Shown here in pieces: positions 15,337 through 25,009 of a stretch of 64,000 nt of DNA (its first letter is position 1; each line of letters opens with the position of its first letter). This DNA is from Marinobacter persicus (GTDB lineage Bacteria; Pseudomonadota; Gammaproteobacteria; Pseudomonadales; Oleiphilaceae), in the NCBI RefSeq assembly GCF_002934325.1, contig NZ_PTIV01000024.1:1-64000 (forward strand), written 5' to 3'. A model generated the notes under the pieces. The model was not told where the DNA came from and ran no database searches. It saw only the letters and a program-made list of their open reading frames with translations. A program made the translations under genes and the position numbers.

Positions 15337-15906
15337 TTACTTTTCAAGCAGTTTGAAGAATTTCGCGAGCCAGTCCGGGTGAGCCGGCCAGGCGGGGGCG
15401 GTGACCAGATTGCCATCGGTAACGGCCTGGTCAACGTTAATGTCGGCAAAGCTGCCACCGGCCAGTTCCACTTCCGGCTGGCAGGCCGGGTAGGCTGAAC
15501 ACTGGCGCCCCTTGAGGACCCCGGCTGCTGCCAGCAGCTGAGCCCCATGGCAGATTGCTGCCACCGGCTTGTCGTTGTCGAAGAAGTGGCGAATCAGGTC
15601 CAGCACGTTCTTGTTCAGGCGCAGGTATTCCGGTGCGCGACCGCCGGGAATGACCAGGGCGTCGTAATCCGCCGGGTTCAGTCCCTCAAAATCCGCATTC
15701 AGGGCAAAACGGTGGCCCGGCTTTTCGGTGTAGGTCTGGTCGCCCTCAAAATCGTGAATGGCCGTGGCAACCGTGTCGCCTTCTTTCTTGTCCGGGCACA
15801 CCGCGTGAACCGAATGGCCTACGGCCTGCAGTGCCTGGAAGGGCACCATGGTTTCGTAGTCTTCGGTGAAATCACCGGTGATCATCAGAATCTTCTTCGC
15901 GCTCAT
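15337..15906 (-). CDS. DJ-1/PfpI-family protein
   Basis: A 189-residue protein with Glu near the N-terminus ([13 protein letters not shown]), [12 protein letters not shown], and the nucleophile elbow [14 protein letters not shown] (Cys-His). This is the DJ-1/PfpI arrangement, found in glyoxalase-III-like and chaperone-like proteins; the exact substrate is unknown. GAGGGA precedes the ATG at 15906. An extended frame upstream overlaps the esterase gene and was rejected. Confidence 0.9.
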   Translation of the reverse strand: MSAKKILMITGDFTEDYETMVPFQALQAVGHSVHAVCPDKKEGDTVATAIHDFEGDQTYTEKPGHRFALNADFEGLNPADYDALVIPGGRAPEYLRLNKNVLDLIRHFFDNDKPVAAICHGAQLLAAAGVLKGRQCSAYPACQPEVELAGGSFADINVDQAVTDGNLVTAPAWPAHPDWLAKFFKLLEK

Positions 15907-16018
15907 GGTTTCTCCCTCAGTTGGTCGGGTGAGTTTCAGAGTGATTCGGAGACTCTCTAGAAACATAGCAGCCGGCGTGAAAAAGGCAGCCGTGAAGAAG
16001 AAATCAGTGCTTGATGAA

Positions 16019-17080
16019 TTACTGAGATTCCGACTCCACTTTTTCAAGGAACCGTTGGATATCCTCGAACGCTTCTTCGGCCTCCGGTAATTGCTGGCGA
16101 AACATGTGCCACACATGCACCAGCCCGGGCCAGATGTGCAGCTCCACCGGGGAGCCGGCATTCCGGGCACGGGTGGCGTAACGCCGGGCGTTATCCAGCA
16201 GTAGTTCCTGGTCGGTGGCGTGAATCAGCGTGGGCGGCAGGTTGGCCAGGTTACCCCGAAGCGGGGAGGCCGACGGGTTTGTCGGCGATAGCCGGAAGGC
16301 GAGCATGGTCAGCCACCAGCTAAGCCATCTGGGAACCTTTCCAATGGGGCCTGCCATGGGGCCCAGCAGGGCATCGGTGGCCAGGTTCTCGCGGTTGCTG
16401 GGTGCGGTCAGGGTGAGATCGGTGGATGGCGCCAAGGCCACGGCCGCATCGGCCTGGCGCAGGTTCTGGTCGCGCAGCCAGGCGATTAACGCCAGGGTGT
16501 GGCTGCCGCCCGCCGAATCGCCGGCCACCACCATGAACGATGCAGGTTCGGGACCATTGGGGCCGTTCTCCAGTAGCCAGCGGTAGGCCTCGCGGCAATC
16601 CTCCATGCCGTCCATGAAGCGGTGTTCCGGCATCAACCGGTAGTCCAGGGAGAACACGGCGGCGCCGGTTTTCTGCGCCAGTCGTTCGGTAATCGCGCGG
16701 TGGCTTCGCGGGCTGCCCACCAGCCAGCCGCCGCCGTGAATGTAAAGGATGCGTCGGGTGGTATCGGCGCCGGGAGCCAGTACCCACTCACCCGCTGGCT
16801 GGCTCTGGGGGCGAATCTCAGCGGTGATCTCCAGGTCGTCGTTCAGGTGGTCCATGAAGTGGCGCAATGCTTTCAGCTTGGCCATGCCCTTCATGGGCTT
16901 TACGGTCTCATGAAGTTCCCGAATCTGGGCCAGTACCTGTTTCAGGCCCTCGGAGGGCGACTGTTCGCGCACCGGGTGCCGGTTGTTATCCAGATAGGAA
17001 AGATCCTTGATGTGAAACAGAAACCGGGGGGCAATGGCCAGAATAGCCACGATGACGACAATGATTCCGACAATTTCCAC
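16019..17080 (-). CDS. Alpha/beta hydrolase of the hormone-sensitive-lipase group
   Basis: A 353-residue protein with an N-terminal membrane anchor (about 2-22). The HSL-group motif [10 protein letters not shown] forms the oxyanion hole, [11 protein letters not shown] carries the catalytic Ser, and [12 protein letters not shown] and [11 protein letters not shown] supply the Asp and His. These enzymes hydrolyse short- to medium-chain esters. It lies 112 bases upstream of the DJ-1 gene on the same strand. Confidence 0.9.
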   Translation of the reverse strand: MEIVGIIVVIVAILAIAPRFLFHIKDLSYLDNNRHPVREQSPSEGLKQVLAQIRELHETVKPMKGMAKLKALRHFMDHLNDDLEITAEIRPQSQPAGEWVLAPGADTTRRILYIHGGGWLVGSPRSHRAITERLAQKTGAAVFSLDYRLMPEHRFMDGMEDCREAYRWLLENGPNGPEPASFMVVAGDSAGGSHTLALIAWLRDQNLRQADAAVALAPSTDLTLTAPSNRENLATDALLGPMAGPIGKVPRWLSWWLTMLAFRLSPTNPSASPLRGNLANLPPTLIHATDQELLLDNARRYATRARNAGSPVELHIWPGLVHVWHMFRQQLPEAEEAFEDIQRFLEKVESESQ

Positions 17081-17375
17081 GCTGTTCTCCTGAATTTTCC
17101 TTCACGCTGGCCAGCAAACGACCTTGGTTTTACCAAAACATTCGGAATGCCCTGCACTTCCTTGCGGCGGAAATGGCGTTGACCGCGAAGCGGCCTTTTG
17201 TGGTTCGGCTCTGCTGCTCGATGTATTGCTGAACCAGCCAGAGCGGAGCACCGCAGACTTCCTACCCTGTATGTAATTGGTGACAAGGACCAAATGCGTG
17301 TGGAGGATAAATAACGCAGCACCTGCCCGTTCTGTCGGTTTTTTTCGTGTCTACAGACCGGTTATACTCGAAAAC

Positions 17376-18437
17376 ATGAAACAGACCAAGACCCTCAAGG
17401 TTCGCGTGAAGGACACACACGCCGCCGACCTGAGCCGCATGGCTCGTTGCGTGAATTTCGTCTGGAACTACCTCAACGAACTGTCTGCCCGATCCATCCG
17501 GGAAAAGAGTCTATTTTTGTCTGCCTACGACATGGATCGCTATACCAGAGGGGCGAGTAAAGACTTGGGATTGCACTCTCAGACGCTCCAAGAGGTGTCG
17601 CGCGAGTACGCTACCCGCCGCAAGCAATTCAAGAAGTCCCGTCTGGCGTGGCGCAAGTCACGCGGCGTGCGCCGATCTCTTGGCTGGGTGCCATTCAAAT
17701 CGGGATCGGCCAAATGGAAAAACGGGCAGGTTACCTTCAACGGCCAATACTTCAAGGTCTGGGACAGCTTTGGCTTTAGCCAGTATAAGTTTCGCTCTGG
17801 CAGCTTCAACGAGGACGCCCGAGGTCGCTGGTACTTCAACGTAGTGGTTGAGGTCGATGTTCAGCCGTCCGCCGGCCAAGGTGCGATTGGTGTCGACCTG
17901 GGGCTGAAGGACGTGGCGACCTGTAGCGATGGCGTGACGCTGGAGAATGGCCGTTTCTATCGCGACCTGGAAGACAAGCTGGTTATCGCGCAGAGGACTC
18001 GCAACAAGCGCCGTGTGCAGGCGATCCACGCTAAGATCAAGAACCGTCGCAAGGATGCCTTGCACAAGTTCTCCCGTCGGCTGGTTAATCAGCACGGTGA
18101 AATCTTGGTGGGTGATGTTTCACCCACCAAGCTCGCGAAGACCCGCATGGCCAAGTCGGTCCTGGATGCCGGCTGGGGCCAACTGAAGAGGATGCTGGAA
18201 TACAAGTGCGATCACGCAGGCATCGTCTTCAGAGAGGTACGTGAGGCATACACCACCCGCACCTGTTCATCTTGCGGCTCGCTCAGCGGACCACGGGGTG
18301 TCAATGGGCTGCGAATAAGAGACTGAGAGTGCGTGGAGTGTGGTGTGCTCCACGACCGGGACGTGAACGCGGCCCGGAATATCCTCAGTCTCGGGACAGG
18401 ACGTTGCCCTCCTGTAGTGGGAATCACGTCTCTATAG
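17376..18437 (+). pseudogene. tnpB: TnpB (IS200/IS605-type) interrupted by an in-frame TGA
   Basis: The frame encodes 353 codons but codon 317 is TGA (18324-18326), in the context LRIRD-stop-ECVECG where relatives have Trp, so one base change (TGG to TGA) explains it. Before the stop: GVDLGLKD (RuvC-I Asp174), ILVGDVSPTKLAKTRMAKSV (Gly246 where many TnpBs have the RuvC-II Glu) and TCSSCG. After it: ECVECG and HDRDVNAARNIL (RuvC-III Asp329). The predicted 316-residue product lacks half the zinc finger and the third catalytic Asp. No tnpA is nearby. TnpB omega-RNAs usually overlap the gene's 3' end; ends of the element could not be fixed. Confidence 0.85.
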
Positions 18438-18514
18438 GGAGGTGAGGACGTCAAAGTTTATGCCCATAGGGTTGTTGTCAGCCAGTCAACAAAACTGATT
18501 TCAAAGGAGAATTC

Positions 18515-19186
18515 ATGAGCACATCCAATGTTGTCGTGATTACCGGTGCCAACCGGGGCATCGGCCTGGAGTTGGCAAAACACTATGCCCGCGAAGGCCA
18601 GCAGGTTATTGGCGTGTGCCGTCAGTCGTCCGATGAACTGGCCGAAGTCGCAGCCGAGGTGGTGGACGGTGTTGATGTCACCACCGATGCCGGCATCGAG
18701 AAACTGAAGTCCGCCCTGGCGGGCAAGCAGATTGGGCTGCTGATCAATAACGCCGGGCTGATGCAGAACGAAGAGCTGGGCCAGATCGACTTTGATTCCA
18801 TTCGTACCCAGATGGAAGTGAACGCCTACGGCCCGCTGCGGGTGATTGATGCGCTGCTGCCGCAGCTGGGCGAAGGCAGCAAGATCGGCAACATCACCAG
18901 CCGCATGGGCTCTATCGCTGATAACGATTCCGGCGGCAAGTATGGCTACCGTGCCTCGAAGGCGGCCCTGAATGCCTTCGGCAAATCCCTGTCGGTGGAT
19001 CTGAAACCCAAGGGCATTGCTGTTGCGCAGTTGCACCCGGGCTATGTGCAGACTCGCATGGTGAACTTCGGCGGGTTTATCTCTCCGGAAGAAGCAGCCC
19101 AGGGGCTGGCCGAGCGCATTGCCAACCTGAACCTGGAGAACAGCGGTTCGTTCTGGCACAGCAACGGTGAAGAACTGCCCTGGTAA
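18515..19186 (+). CDS. Short-chain dehydrogenase/reductase
   Basis: A 223-residue SDR: nucleotide motif TGANRGIGLELAKHY, NNAGLMQNE, and catalytic YGYRASKAALNAFG (Tyr-x-x-x-Lys). It is short for a classical SDR but complete, with a C-terminus of the C-factor/CsgA-like group. The substrate is unknown. A good ribosome site (AAGGAG) precedes the ATG. It may share a transcript with thpR, 28 bases downstream. Confidence 0.88.
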   Translation: MSTSNVVVITGANRGIGLELAKHYAREGQQVIGVCRQSSDELAEVAAEVVDGVDVTTDAGIEKLKSALAGKQIGLLINNAGLMQNEELGQIDFDSIRTQMEVNAYGPLRVIDALLPQLGEGSKIGNITSRMGSIADNDSGGKYGYRASKAALNAFGKSLSVDLKPKGIAVAQLHPGYVQTRMVNFGGFISPEEAAQGLAERIANLNLENSGSFWHSNGEELPW

Positions 19187-19214
19187 GCGGGGCGTTTAAA
19201 AGGAGTGACCGGCC

Positions 19215-19781
19215 ATGCCCCGTGTCTTTTTCGGCCTGGAAGTGCCCGACACCGTCAAGAAGCGCCTGCTGGCGCTTCAGGGGCCGGTGAAGGGTGCCAA
19301 ATGGCAGAACCGCAACCAGTTGCACCTGACTTTGGCCTTCCTTGGCACGGTGAACGAGGAAAGCGTGCCGGACCTGTGTCAGGCCGCCGCCGGTGTTGAG
19401 GCGCCGGCATTTGAATTATTGGTTGCCGGGCTGCACACCTTTGGCCAGGCCGAGCGTCCACGCAACCTGTGGGCCGGCGTTTCCGGTGACGAAGCCTTGA
19501 GAGACCTACAGCAACAGTTGGCTTCGCAGCTGGCGGAGGCGGGCTTTGAGTCAGGACATTCCGGGTTTCAGCCCCATATCACCATTGCCCGGTTCCGCAA
19601 GCAGCCAGGTTCCGTAGCCCCGCTATTGGATGAACACGGCGATGAACGCTTCGGGCCCATGCCGGTCACCGAGTTTGTACTGTTCGAGAGTACCCCCGGG
19701 CACTCGGGCTCCGTCTATACAGCGATCGAACGCTTTCCGCTCGCCGGGCCGCTTGACGAAACTGGGACTCACGACCAATGA
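19215..19781 (+). CDS. thpR: RNA 2',3'-cyclic phosphodiesterase
   Basis: A 188-residue 2H phosphoesterase: FFGLEVPDTVKKRL at the start, the first H-x-T motif in QLHLTLAFLG (about 35-44) and the second in HITIARFRKQ (about 117). It opens 2',3'-cyclic phosphates and can ligate tRNA halves in vitro (LigT). Length fits the family. AGGAGTG precedes the ATG. Confidence 0.93.
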   Translation: MPRVFFGLEVPDTVKKRLLALQGPVKGAKWQNRNQLHLTLAFLGTVNEESVPDLCQAAAGVEAPAFELLVAGLHTFGQAERPRNLWAGVSGDEALRDLQQQLASQLAEAGFESGHSGFQPHITIARFRKQPGSVAPLLDEHGDERFGPMPVTEFVLFESTPGHSGSVYTAIERFPLAGPLDETGTHDQ

Positions 19782-19814
19782 TGAGGACAGACTCTCGCTG
19801 GTTGTGAGGTAGGT

Positions 19815-21383
19815 ATGTGCCCACCCTTTTCGGACCCTGATCAACGCCTTTACGTTCGTAACGCCACCCTTGCCGATATTCCCGGCATTATCGCCCTGAG
19901 TCGCCGTGTGTATGAAGGCACGGGCATGTATGGCTATACCCGGGGGCCTTTGACCGGCCAACTGAACACCTTCCCGGAAGGGCAGTTCGTTGCCATGCTG
20001 GGCGACGAGGTGGTGGGATATTGCGCCACCTTCCGCATTGCTGGGGAGATTGCCCTGGCCCCGCACGACTGGACATCGATCACCGGCAACGGCTACGCCT
20101 CGCGCCATGACCCGGAAGGTGACTGGCTCTACGGCATGGAAGTCTGTGTGGACCCGGAATGCCGTGGCTACCGCATTGGCGAGCGCCTGTACAACGAGCG
20201 CAAACGCCTCTGCCAGGATCTGGAACTACAGGGGGTGGTTTTTGCTGGCCGGCTGCCCAGCCTGCATCAGCGACTGAAGAAGTATCCTTCGGTGGAAGCC
20301 TATGTGGAGGCCATCAAAAGCAAGGAACAGAAAGACGCCGTGCTGTCGTTCCAGCTCCACCAGGGTTTTGAGATTCATGGGTTGATTCCCCACTACCTGG
20401 ATGCCGATCGGGATTCCCTGGGCTATGGCATTCACCTGATCTGGCGCAATCCCAAGGTCGCCCGGCACGAGGACAACGAAAAGCCCAAGCGGTACGGGCA
20501 TCGCATGCCGGACACCGTGCGCATTGGCACCGTGCAGTACCAGCAGCGGCCGGTGGCCTCGTTTGCTGAGTTCAGTGAGATTGTTCGCTACTTCGTGGAT
20601 GTGGTGTCCAACTACAAGGGCGATTTCGTGGTGTTTCCCGAGCTGTTCACCCTGCAGTTGTTGTCTATCGAGGCCCGGCGGGGCAGTCCGGCGGAATCCT
20701 TTGCCGCCGTCACCCATTATGCCGAGCGTTATCGTGAGCTGATGCGGGACCTGGCCCTGCGCTACAACATCAACATTATTGCCGGCTCCACCCCGGTGCG
20801 GGAGGAAGACGGCTCCATTCGCAACATGGGCCATGTATTCCTGCGCGATGGGCAGGTGTTCACCCAGCCCAAGATTCACCCCACCCCCAATGAAACCTAC
20901 TGGTGGAACGTGCGCGGTGGCGACCGGGTCAACGCCATTGAGACCGACTGCGGCACCATCGGGGTGTTGATCTGTTACGACGCGGAATTTCCCGAGCTGG
21001 CCCGGCATCTGGTGGACCAGGGTGTGAGCATCATCTTCGTGCCCTTCTGTACCGATGAACGCCAGAGCTACCTGCGGGTGCGTTACTGCTGCCAGGCCCG
21101 CGCGGTGGAAAACCAGGTGTACGTGGTGATGTCCGGCAACGTGGGTAACCTGCCGGAAGTGCCAAACATGGAAATCCAGTACGGCCAGAGCTGCATCCTC
21201 ACGCCCTGCGATTTTCCCTTCGCCCGGGATGGCATCGCGGCGGATACCGACGCCAACGTTGAGACCGTGGCGTTTGCTGACCTGAGGCCGGAAACCCTGC
21301 TGACGGCCAGGAACAGTGGCACGGTGAAGAACCTGCAGGATCGCCGGCACGACCTGTACAGTGTGAACTGGCGCGGCGAGTAG
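19815..21383 (+). CDS. GNAT acetyltransferase fused to carbon-nitrogen hydrolase
   Basis: A 522-residue protein. Residues about 10-215 are a GNAT acetyltransferase (VDPECRGYRIGERLYNER is the acetyl-CoA loop). Residues about 235-520 are a nitrilase-type amidase with the catalytic triad Glu (FPELFTLQ), Lys (QPKIHPTPNE) and Cys (GVLICYDAEFPE). Such fusions are known in many proteobacteria, but their substrate is not established. An intermediate acetylated by the first domain and hydrolysed by the second is an inference. Confidence 0.92.
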   Translation: MCPPFSDPDQRLYVRNATLADIPGIIALSRRVYEGTGMYGYTRGPLTGQLNTFPEGQFVAMLGDEVVGYCATFRIAGEIALAPHDWTSITGNGYASRHDPEGDWLYGMEVCVDPECRGYRIGERLYNERKRLCQDLELQGVVFAGRLPSLHQRLKKYPSVEAYVEAIKSKEQKDAVLSFQLHQGFEIHGLIPHYLDADRDSLGYGIHLIWRNPKVARHEDNEKPKRYGHRMPDTVRIGTVQYQQRPVASFAEFSEIVRYFVDVVSNYKGDFVVFPELFTLQLLSIEARRGSPAESFAAVTHYAERYRELMRDLALRYNINIIAGSTPVREEDGSIRNMGHVFLRDGQVFTQPKIHPTPNETYWWNVRGGDRVNAIETDCGTIGVLICYDAEFPELARHLVDQGVSIIFVPFCTDERQSYLRVRYCCQARAVENQVYVVMSGNVGNLPEVPNMEIQYGQSCILTPCDFPFARDGIAADTDANVETVAFADLRPETLLTARNSGTVKNLQDRRHDLYSVNWRGE

Positions 21384-21499
21384 CGGCCGGCCGTTCCTTG
21401 TGCGGGAGTGGTACTTTTCGCTGGGTAGCACTGGCGGCCCGTCTCTGCCATATTGTCCGCCGACCCGTTGCCTCTCAAAACAATAAGTTCAGGGATTTT

Positions 21500-21892
21500 A
21501 TGGAAAAAGCTCGTATCACCATTGTCGCCGTCACCGGCATTATTCTTTTCTTTCTCGCCAATTACCTGTTCCGGTTCCTGCTGGGGATCACCGGGCCGCT
21601 GGTGTCACTGATTCTGGCCGCAGTGATCGCACTGCACATGGCCTTCTCCCTGGCCAAGACCCTTGAACGTGTGCCAAGCAAGGAAGAGAAAGCCCGATTC
21701 CTGTGGATCTACGGCGGCTTTATTGGCGCCCTGTTCGCCGCCTTTGCCGGCTGGCTGTTCCTGGGCGAAGGGCTGGATGCGGTCACTTTTGCCACCTTGT
21801 TCCTGCATTACCTGCCGTACCCCGCGCTGGCCCATGTGTGCCTGTCTGAAGGCGTGATGGGCCGGTTTCTCAAGAAAAAAGGCGGGTCCTGA
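21500..21892 (+). CDS. Small membrane protein of unknown function
   Basis: A 130-residue protein with four predicted membrane helices (about 5-24, 28-48, 68-88, 95-115), ending in a basic RFLKKKGG tail. I recognise no family. AGGGA precedes the ATG at 21500; an upstream extension is unlikely. It ends eight bases before the FetA-type gene and is probably in the same transcript. Confidence 0.75.
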   Translation: MEKARITIVAVTGIILFFLANYLFRFLLGITGPLVSLILAAVIALHMAFSLAKTLERVPSKEEKARFLWIYGGFIGALFAAFAGWLFLGEGLDAVTFATLFLHYLPYPALAHVCLSEGVMGRFLKKKGGS

Positions 21893-21900
21893 ACCCGGGA

Positions 21901-22518
21901 GTGCCGAGATTGACAGACTTGCGCCTGGAAGAGGTCTCCGTCGGTAGCCTGGAAAACGTGGGGCTGGATGTCGGGGCCGGAGAAGTGGTCTGCCTTTCCG
22001 GGCCCTCCGGCAGCGGTAAAAGCCGGCTGTTGCGGGCGGTAGCCGACCTGGAGCCCCACCAAGGGCGCGTATTCCTGGGCGATACCGAGCAGGCCTCCGT
22101 GCCGGCTCACCACTGGCGCAAACAGGTAATGCTGGTGCCGGCCGACAGTCAGTGGTGGTTTGACGAGGTGGGCGCCCACTTTCCCGAGGCCTGCCGTCAG
22201 CAGGTGCCCGAGGCCCTGGGCTTTGCCCCGGAAGTCATGCACTGGACCATCAGCCGTCTGTCCTCTGGCGAACGTCAGCGCCTGGCCCTGTGGCGGGCGC
22301 TGGCATTGGAACCGAGCGCCCTGTTGCTGGATGAACCCACCGCCAACCTGGACCATGACCTGAGCCTTGCCGTGGAGGAGTGGTTGCTGGCGGAAATCCG
22401 GACCCGCCAGATGCCCGTGCTCTGGGTGGCCCATGACCGGGCGCAGATTCAGCGGGTGGCCGACCGGCACCTGCACATTGTGGGCAACACCCTGGAGCCG
22501 ATCCATGGAAGTGATTGA
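21901..22518 (+). CDS. fetA: FetA-type ABC transporter ATPase
   Basis: A 205-residue ABC ATPase: Walker A SGPSGSGKSRLLRA, signature LSSGERQRLALWRAL, Walker B ALLLDEPTANLD, switch His in WVAHD. Size and the following membrane partner match the E. coli FetAB (YbbLM) iron exporter, which protects against iron and peroxide stress. GTG start at 21901. It overlaps fetB by 14 bases. Confidence 0.88.
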   Translation: MPRLTDLRLEEVSVGSLENVGLDVGAGEVVCLSGPSGSGKSRLLRAVADLEPHQGRVFLGDTEQASVPAHHWRKQVMLVPADSQWWFDEVGAHFPEACRQQVPEALGFAPEVMHWTISRLSSGERQRLALWRALALEPSALLLDEPTANLDHDLSLAVEEWLLAEIRTRQMPVLWVAHDRAQIQRVADRHLHIVGNTLEPIHGSD

Positions 22519-23308
22519 TCTGGCCTGGTGGAAGCTGGCCCTGGCGGCATTGCTGATTGTCGCGCTGGCCGGTGTCAGCCTTTACGCGCGACTGGGAGTG
22601 ACCCGCAGCCTGCTGGTGGCGGCGGCCCGGACCGGGATTCAGTTGGCCCTGATTGGCCTGGTGCTGGAGGCCCTGTTCGCCTCCGCGGAACTCTACTGGA
22701 TTGCGCTATTGTCCCTGGTGATGTTGCTGGTGGCCGGACGTGAAGTGATGGCCCGGCAGAAGCGTCGCCTCTATGGCGTGTGGGCCTTTGGCGTGGGCAC
22801 CGGGGCGATGTTTGTATCGTCCTTCGCCGTGACCATTCTGGCATTGACGGTCATTATCGGCCCCAGCCCCTGGTATACCCCGCAATATGCCATTCCATTA
22901 CTGGGCATGATGCTGGGCAACACCATGACCGGCGTGGCGTTGAGCCTGGATCGCCTCAACGACTCGGTCTGGAGCCAGAGAGCGGTGATCGAAAACCGAT
23001 TGATGCTGGGCCAGAGCTGGCGCGAGGCCATGGAAGGCATTCGGGTGGAAGCCATGCGCAGTGGCATGATGCCCTTGATCAACGCCATGGCGGCAGCCGG
23101 CATTGTCAGCCTGCCGGGCATGATGACCGGTCAGATTCTTGCGGGCAGCCCACCGGCGGTGGCGGTGAAATACCAGATCCTGGTGATGCTGCTGATTACG
23201 GTCGGGACCGGCTTCGGGACATTGATGGCGGTGAGCTGGGGCAGCCGCCGTCTATTCGACGACCGCGAGCGGCTGCGCTTGGACCGGCTAATCAAGACAG
23301 AACATTGA
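22505..23308 (+). CDS. fetB: FetB-type ABC permease
   Basis: A 267-residue membrane protein with about seven helices and the UPF0014 signature: ARTGIQLALIGLVLEALF, PLLGMMLGNTMTGVALSLDR, and SLPGMMTGQILAGSPP. Partner of FetA in iron export. The ATG at 22505 overlaps fetA by 14 bases; an earlier in-frame start at 22367 lies deep inside fetA and was rejected. No Fur site was obvious upstream of the operon. Confidence 0.9.
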   Translation: MEVIDLAWWKLALAALLIVALAGVSLYARLGVTRSLLVAAARTGIQLALIGLVLEALFASAELYWIALLSLVMLLVAGREVMARQKRRLYGVWAFGVGTGAMFVSSFAVTILALTVIIGPSPWYTPQYAIPLLGMMLGNTMTGVALSLDRLNDSVWSQRAVIENRLMLGQSWREAMEGIRVEAMRSGMMPLINAMAAAGIVSLPGMMTGQILAGSPPAVAVKYQILVMLLITVGTGFGTLMAVSWGSRRLFDDRERLRLDRLIKTEH

Positions 23309-23334
23309 TTTGCGATGGTCTCCGCAAGTTATTT

Positions 23335-23353
23335 GTTGTTATAGTATAACATT
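23335..23353 (+). promoter_or_regulatory. Zur box upstream of the CobW-type gene
   Basis: The core GTTATA-G-TATAAC (23338-23350) is a perfect palindrome. The right flank continues as ATT, so the right half matches the gammaproteobacterial Zur consensus (AATGTTATAnTATAACATT) completely, while the left half departs only in its outermost bases. It lies 18 bases upstream of the CobW start, where Zur binding would block transcription when zinc is plentiful. Confidence 0.82.
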
Positions 23354-23370
23354 TATGGAGGCCCAGCCCG

Positions 23371-24372
23371 ATGCCTGACTCGTCCCGCACCATTCCCACC
23401 AACCTGATCCTCGGGTTTCTCGGTGTTGGTAAAACCACCGCCATTCTTGATCTGCTCAAACAGAAGCCGGCGGAGGAACGCTGGGCGGTGCTGGTGAACG
23501 AATTTGGTGAAGTGGGTATTGATGGCGCCATGCTGGAGGTGGAGGGTGCCTTCGTCCGGGAAGTGCCGGGTGGGTGTATGTGCTGCGTGGCGGGCCTGCC
23601 CATGCAGATCGGCCTGAACCAGCTGATTCAACGGGCCCGGCCGGACCGTCTGCTGATTGAACCGACCGGGCTTGGCCATCCGTCCCAGATTCTGGACACA
23701 CTGACCACTGAACATTACCAGGACGTGCTCTCGCTGGGGCCGGTACTGACGCTGGTAGACCCGCGCAAGCTGGAAGATCCCCGCGTGCTGGAAAACGTGC
23801 ACTTCCGTGACCAGGTGGCCGCGACGGATATCCTGGTGGCAAATAAGACTGATCTCTGCAGCACCCGGCAGTTGGCCGCCTTCGACCGCTGGGCCAGTGA
23901 ACTTGATCCGCCCAAGCAGCACGTTTTTCACACGCAACAGGGCCAGCTGGCACCGGCTTGGCTGGATGGCCGGGCGGATTCCCGGGCGGTGAGCACACCG
24001 CACGCGCATCAGCACCACAGCCCACGAGAGGTGGCGCCCGCCCCGGATATTCAGACAAAGCCCTGGCAACGGGTCAGTAACCAGGGCCAGGGACATTTCA
24101 GTCTGGGGTGGCGAGTTCATCCGGATGTCGTGTTCGATGAAAACCGGCTGATGGCGCTGGCGGGCGATGAACGGATTGTCCGGTTCAAGGCGGTGGTGAA
24201 CACCCCGGAGGGCTGGCGGGTCATTAACGTGGTGGACGGTGCGCTGTCGGTCTTTGATTCGGAGGCTCGGGACATGAGTCGCATTGAGCTGATCAGTGCC
24301 AGCGAGCTCAACGCCGATGAGCTGGACCGTGCTATTCGCGTAGCGGCGGGACGGAGTACTCTGGATGAGTGA
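23371..24372 (+). CDS. CobW/COG0523 GTPase, probable zinc metallochaperone
   Basis: A 333-residue G3E GTPase. Walker A GFLGVGKTTAILDLL, the metal motif GGCMCC (about 67-72), EPTGLGHPSQIL, and NKTDL for guanine recognition. A His-rich stretch (TPHAHQHH) lies near residue 210. The C-terminal domain is CobW_C. The Zur box immediately upstream argues that this member serves zinc rather than cobalamin synthesis, delivering zinc to enzymes under limitation. Its end overlaps the next gene by eight bases. Confidence 0.9.
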   Translation: MPDSSRTIPTNLILGFLGVGKTTAILDLLKQKPAEERWAVLVNEFGEVGIDGAMLEVEGAFVREVPGGCMCCVAGLPMQIGLNQLIQRARPDRLLIEPTGLGHPSQILDTLTTEHYQDVLSLGPVLTLVDPRKLEDPRVLENVHFRDQVAATDILVANKTDLCSTRQLAAFDRWASELDPPKQHVFHTQQGQLAPAWLDGRADSRAVSTPHAHQHHSPREVAPAPDIQTKPWQRVSNQGQGHFSLGWRVHPDVVFDENRLMALAGDERIVRFKAVVNTPEGWRVINVVDGALSVFDSEARDMSRIELISASELNADELDRAIRVAAGRSTLDE

Positions 24373-25009
24373 GCTGGCCCAATGCCCGGTGTGTCGGGTC
24401 TCGAGGCTGCTCCCGTTTCGTCGCGTGGGGGATCAGGTTTACCTGCGCTGCCCGAACTGCGAGGCCACGGTGATGGCGCCCGAATCCCGACTTACGGCCG
24501 AGGATGAGAAAGGCATCTACGAGCTGCACGATAACGACCCGGCCGATGCCGGCTACCGTCGTTTCCTGTCAAAGCTGGCGGAGCCTTTGATGGCGCAACT
24601 TCCAGAGGGTGCCCGAGGCCTGGATTTTGGCTGTGGCCCGGGCCCGGCGCTGGCACGGATGTTCACTGAAGCCGGCTTTGACATGGCGCTGTACGACCCG
24701 TTTTTCCACCCGGACCCGACCGCACTGCGTGCCCGCTACGATTTCATTACCTGCACCGAGGTGGTGGAGCACCTGCACCAGCCGGCTGAGGTGTTTGACC
24801 AGTTGGACGGCCTGCTCAAACCCGGTGGCTGGCTGGGGATCATGACCTGCTTTCAGACCGACGATGCCCGTTTTGACAACTGGCACTATCGCCGGGACCC
24901 AACCCATGTGGTGTTCTACCGGGAAGCAACCTTTGAATGGCTCGCGAGCCATTACGGCTGGCGCCTGGAGATTCCCCGCAAGGACGTGGTGTTACTGCAG
25001 AAACGCTAG
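24365..25009 (+). CDS. SAM-dependent methyltransferase with zinc ribbon
   Basis: A 214-residue protein. An N-terminal CPVC...CPNC ribbon (about 6-36) precedes a class I methyltransferase fold: GLDFGCGPGPALARMF (SAM binding), CTEVVEHLHQP and LKPGGWLGIMT. Substrate unknown. The ATG lies inside the CobW gene, so it is co-translated and probably also under Zur control. A zinc-binding methyltransferase beside a zinc chaperone suggests it may be a client or a zinc-starvation gene, which is inference. Confidence 0.85.
   Translation: MSELAQCPVCRVSRLLPFRRVGDQVYLRCPNCEATVMAPESRLTAEDEKGIYELHDNDPADAGYRRFLSKLAEPLMAQLPEGARGLDFGCGPGPALARMFTEAGFDMALYDPFFHPDPTALRARYDFITCTEVVEHLHQPAEVFDQLDGLLKPGGWLGIMTCFQTDDARFDNWHYRRDPTHVVFYREATFEWLASHYGWRLEIPRKDVVLLQKR

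Noticed and set aside
15961..16170. N-terminal extension of the DJ-1 protein
   Set aside because: The extra residues overlap the esterase gene in another frame, and a good ribosome site precedes the internal ATG at 15906.
18324..18326. Selenocysteine or read-through reading of the TGA in tnpB
   Set aside because: Relatives have Trp there, no SECIS-like hairpin is apparent right after the codon, and selenocysteine use in TnpB is unknown; a nonsense mutation is simpler.
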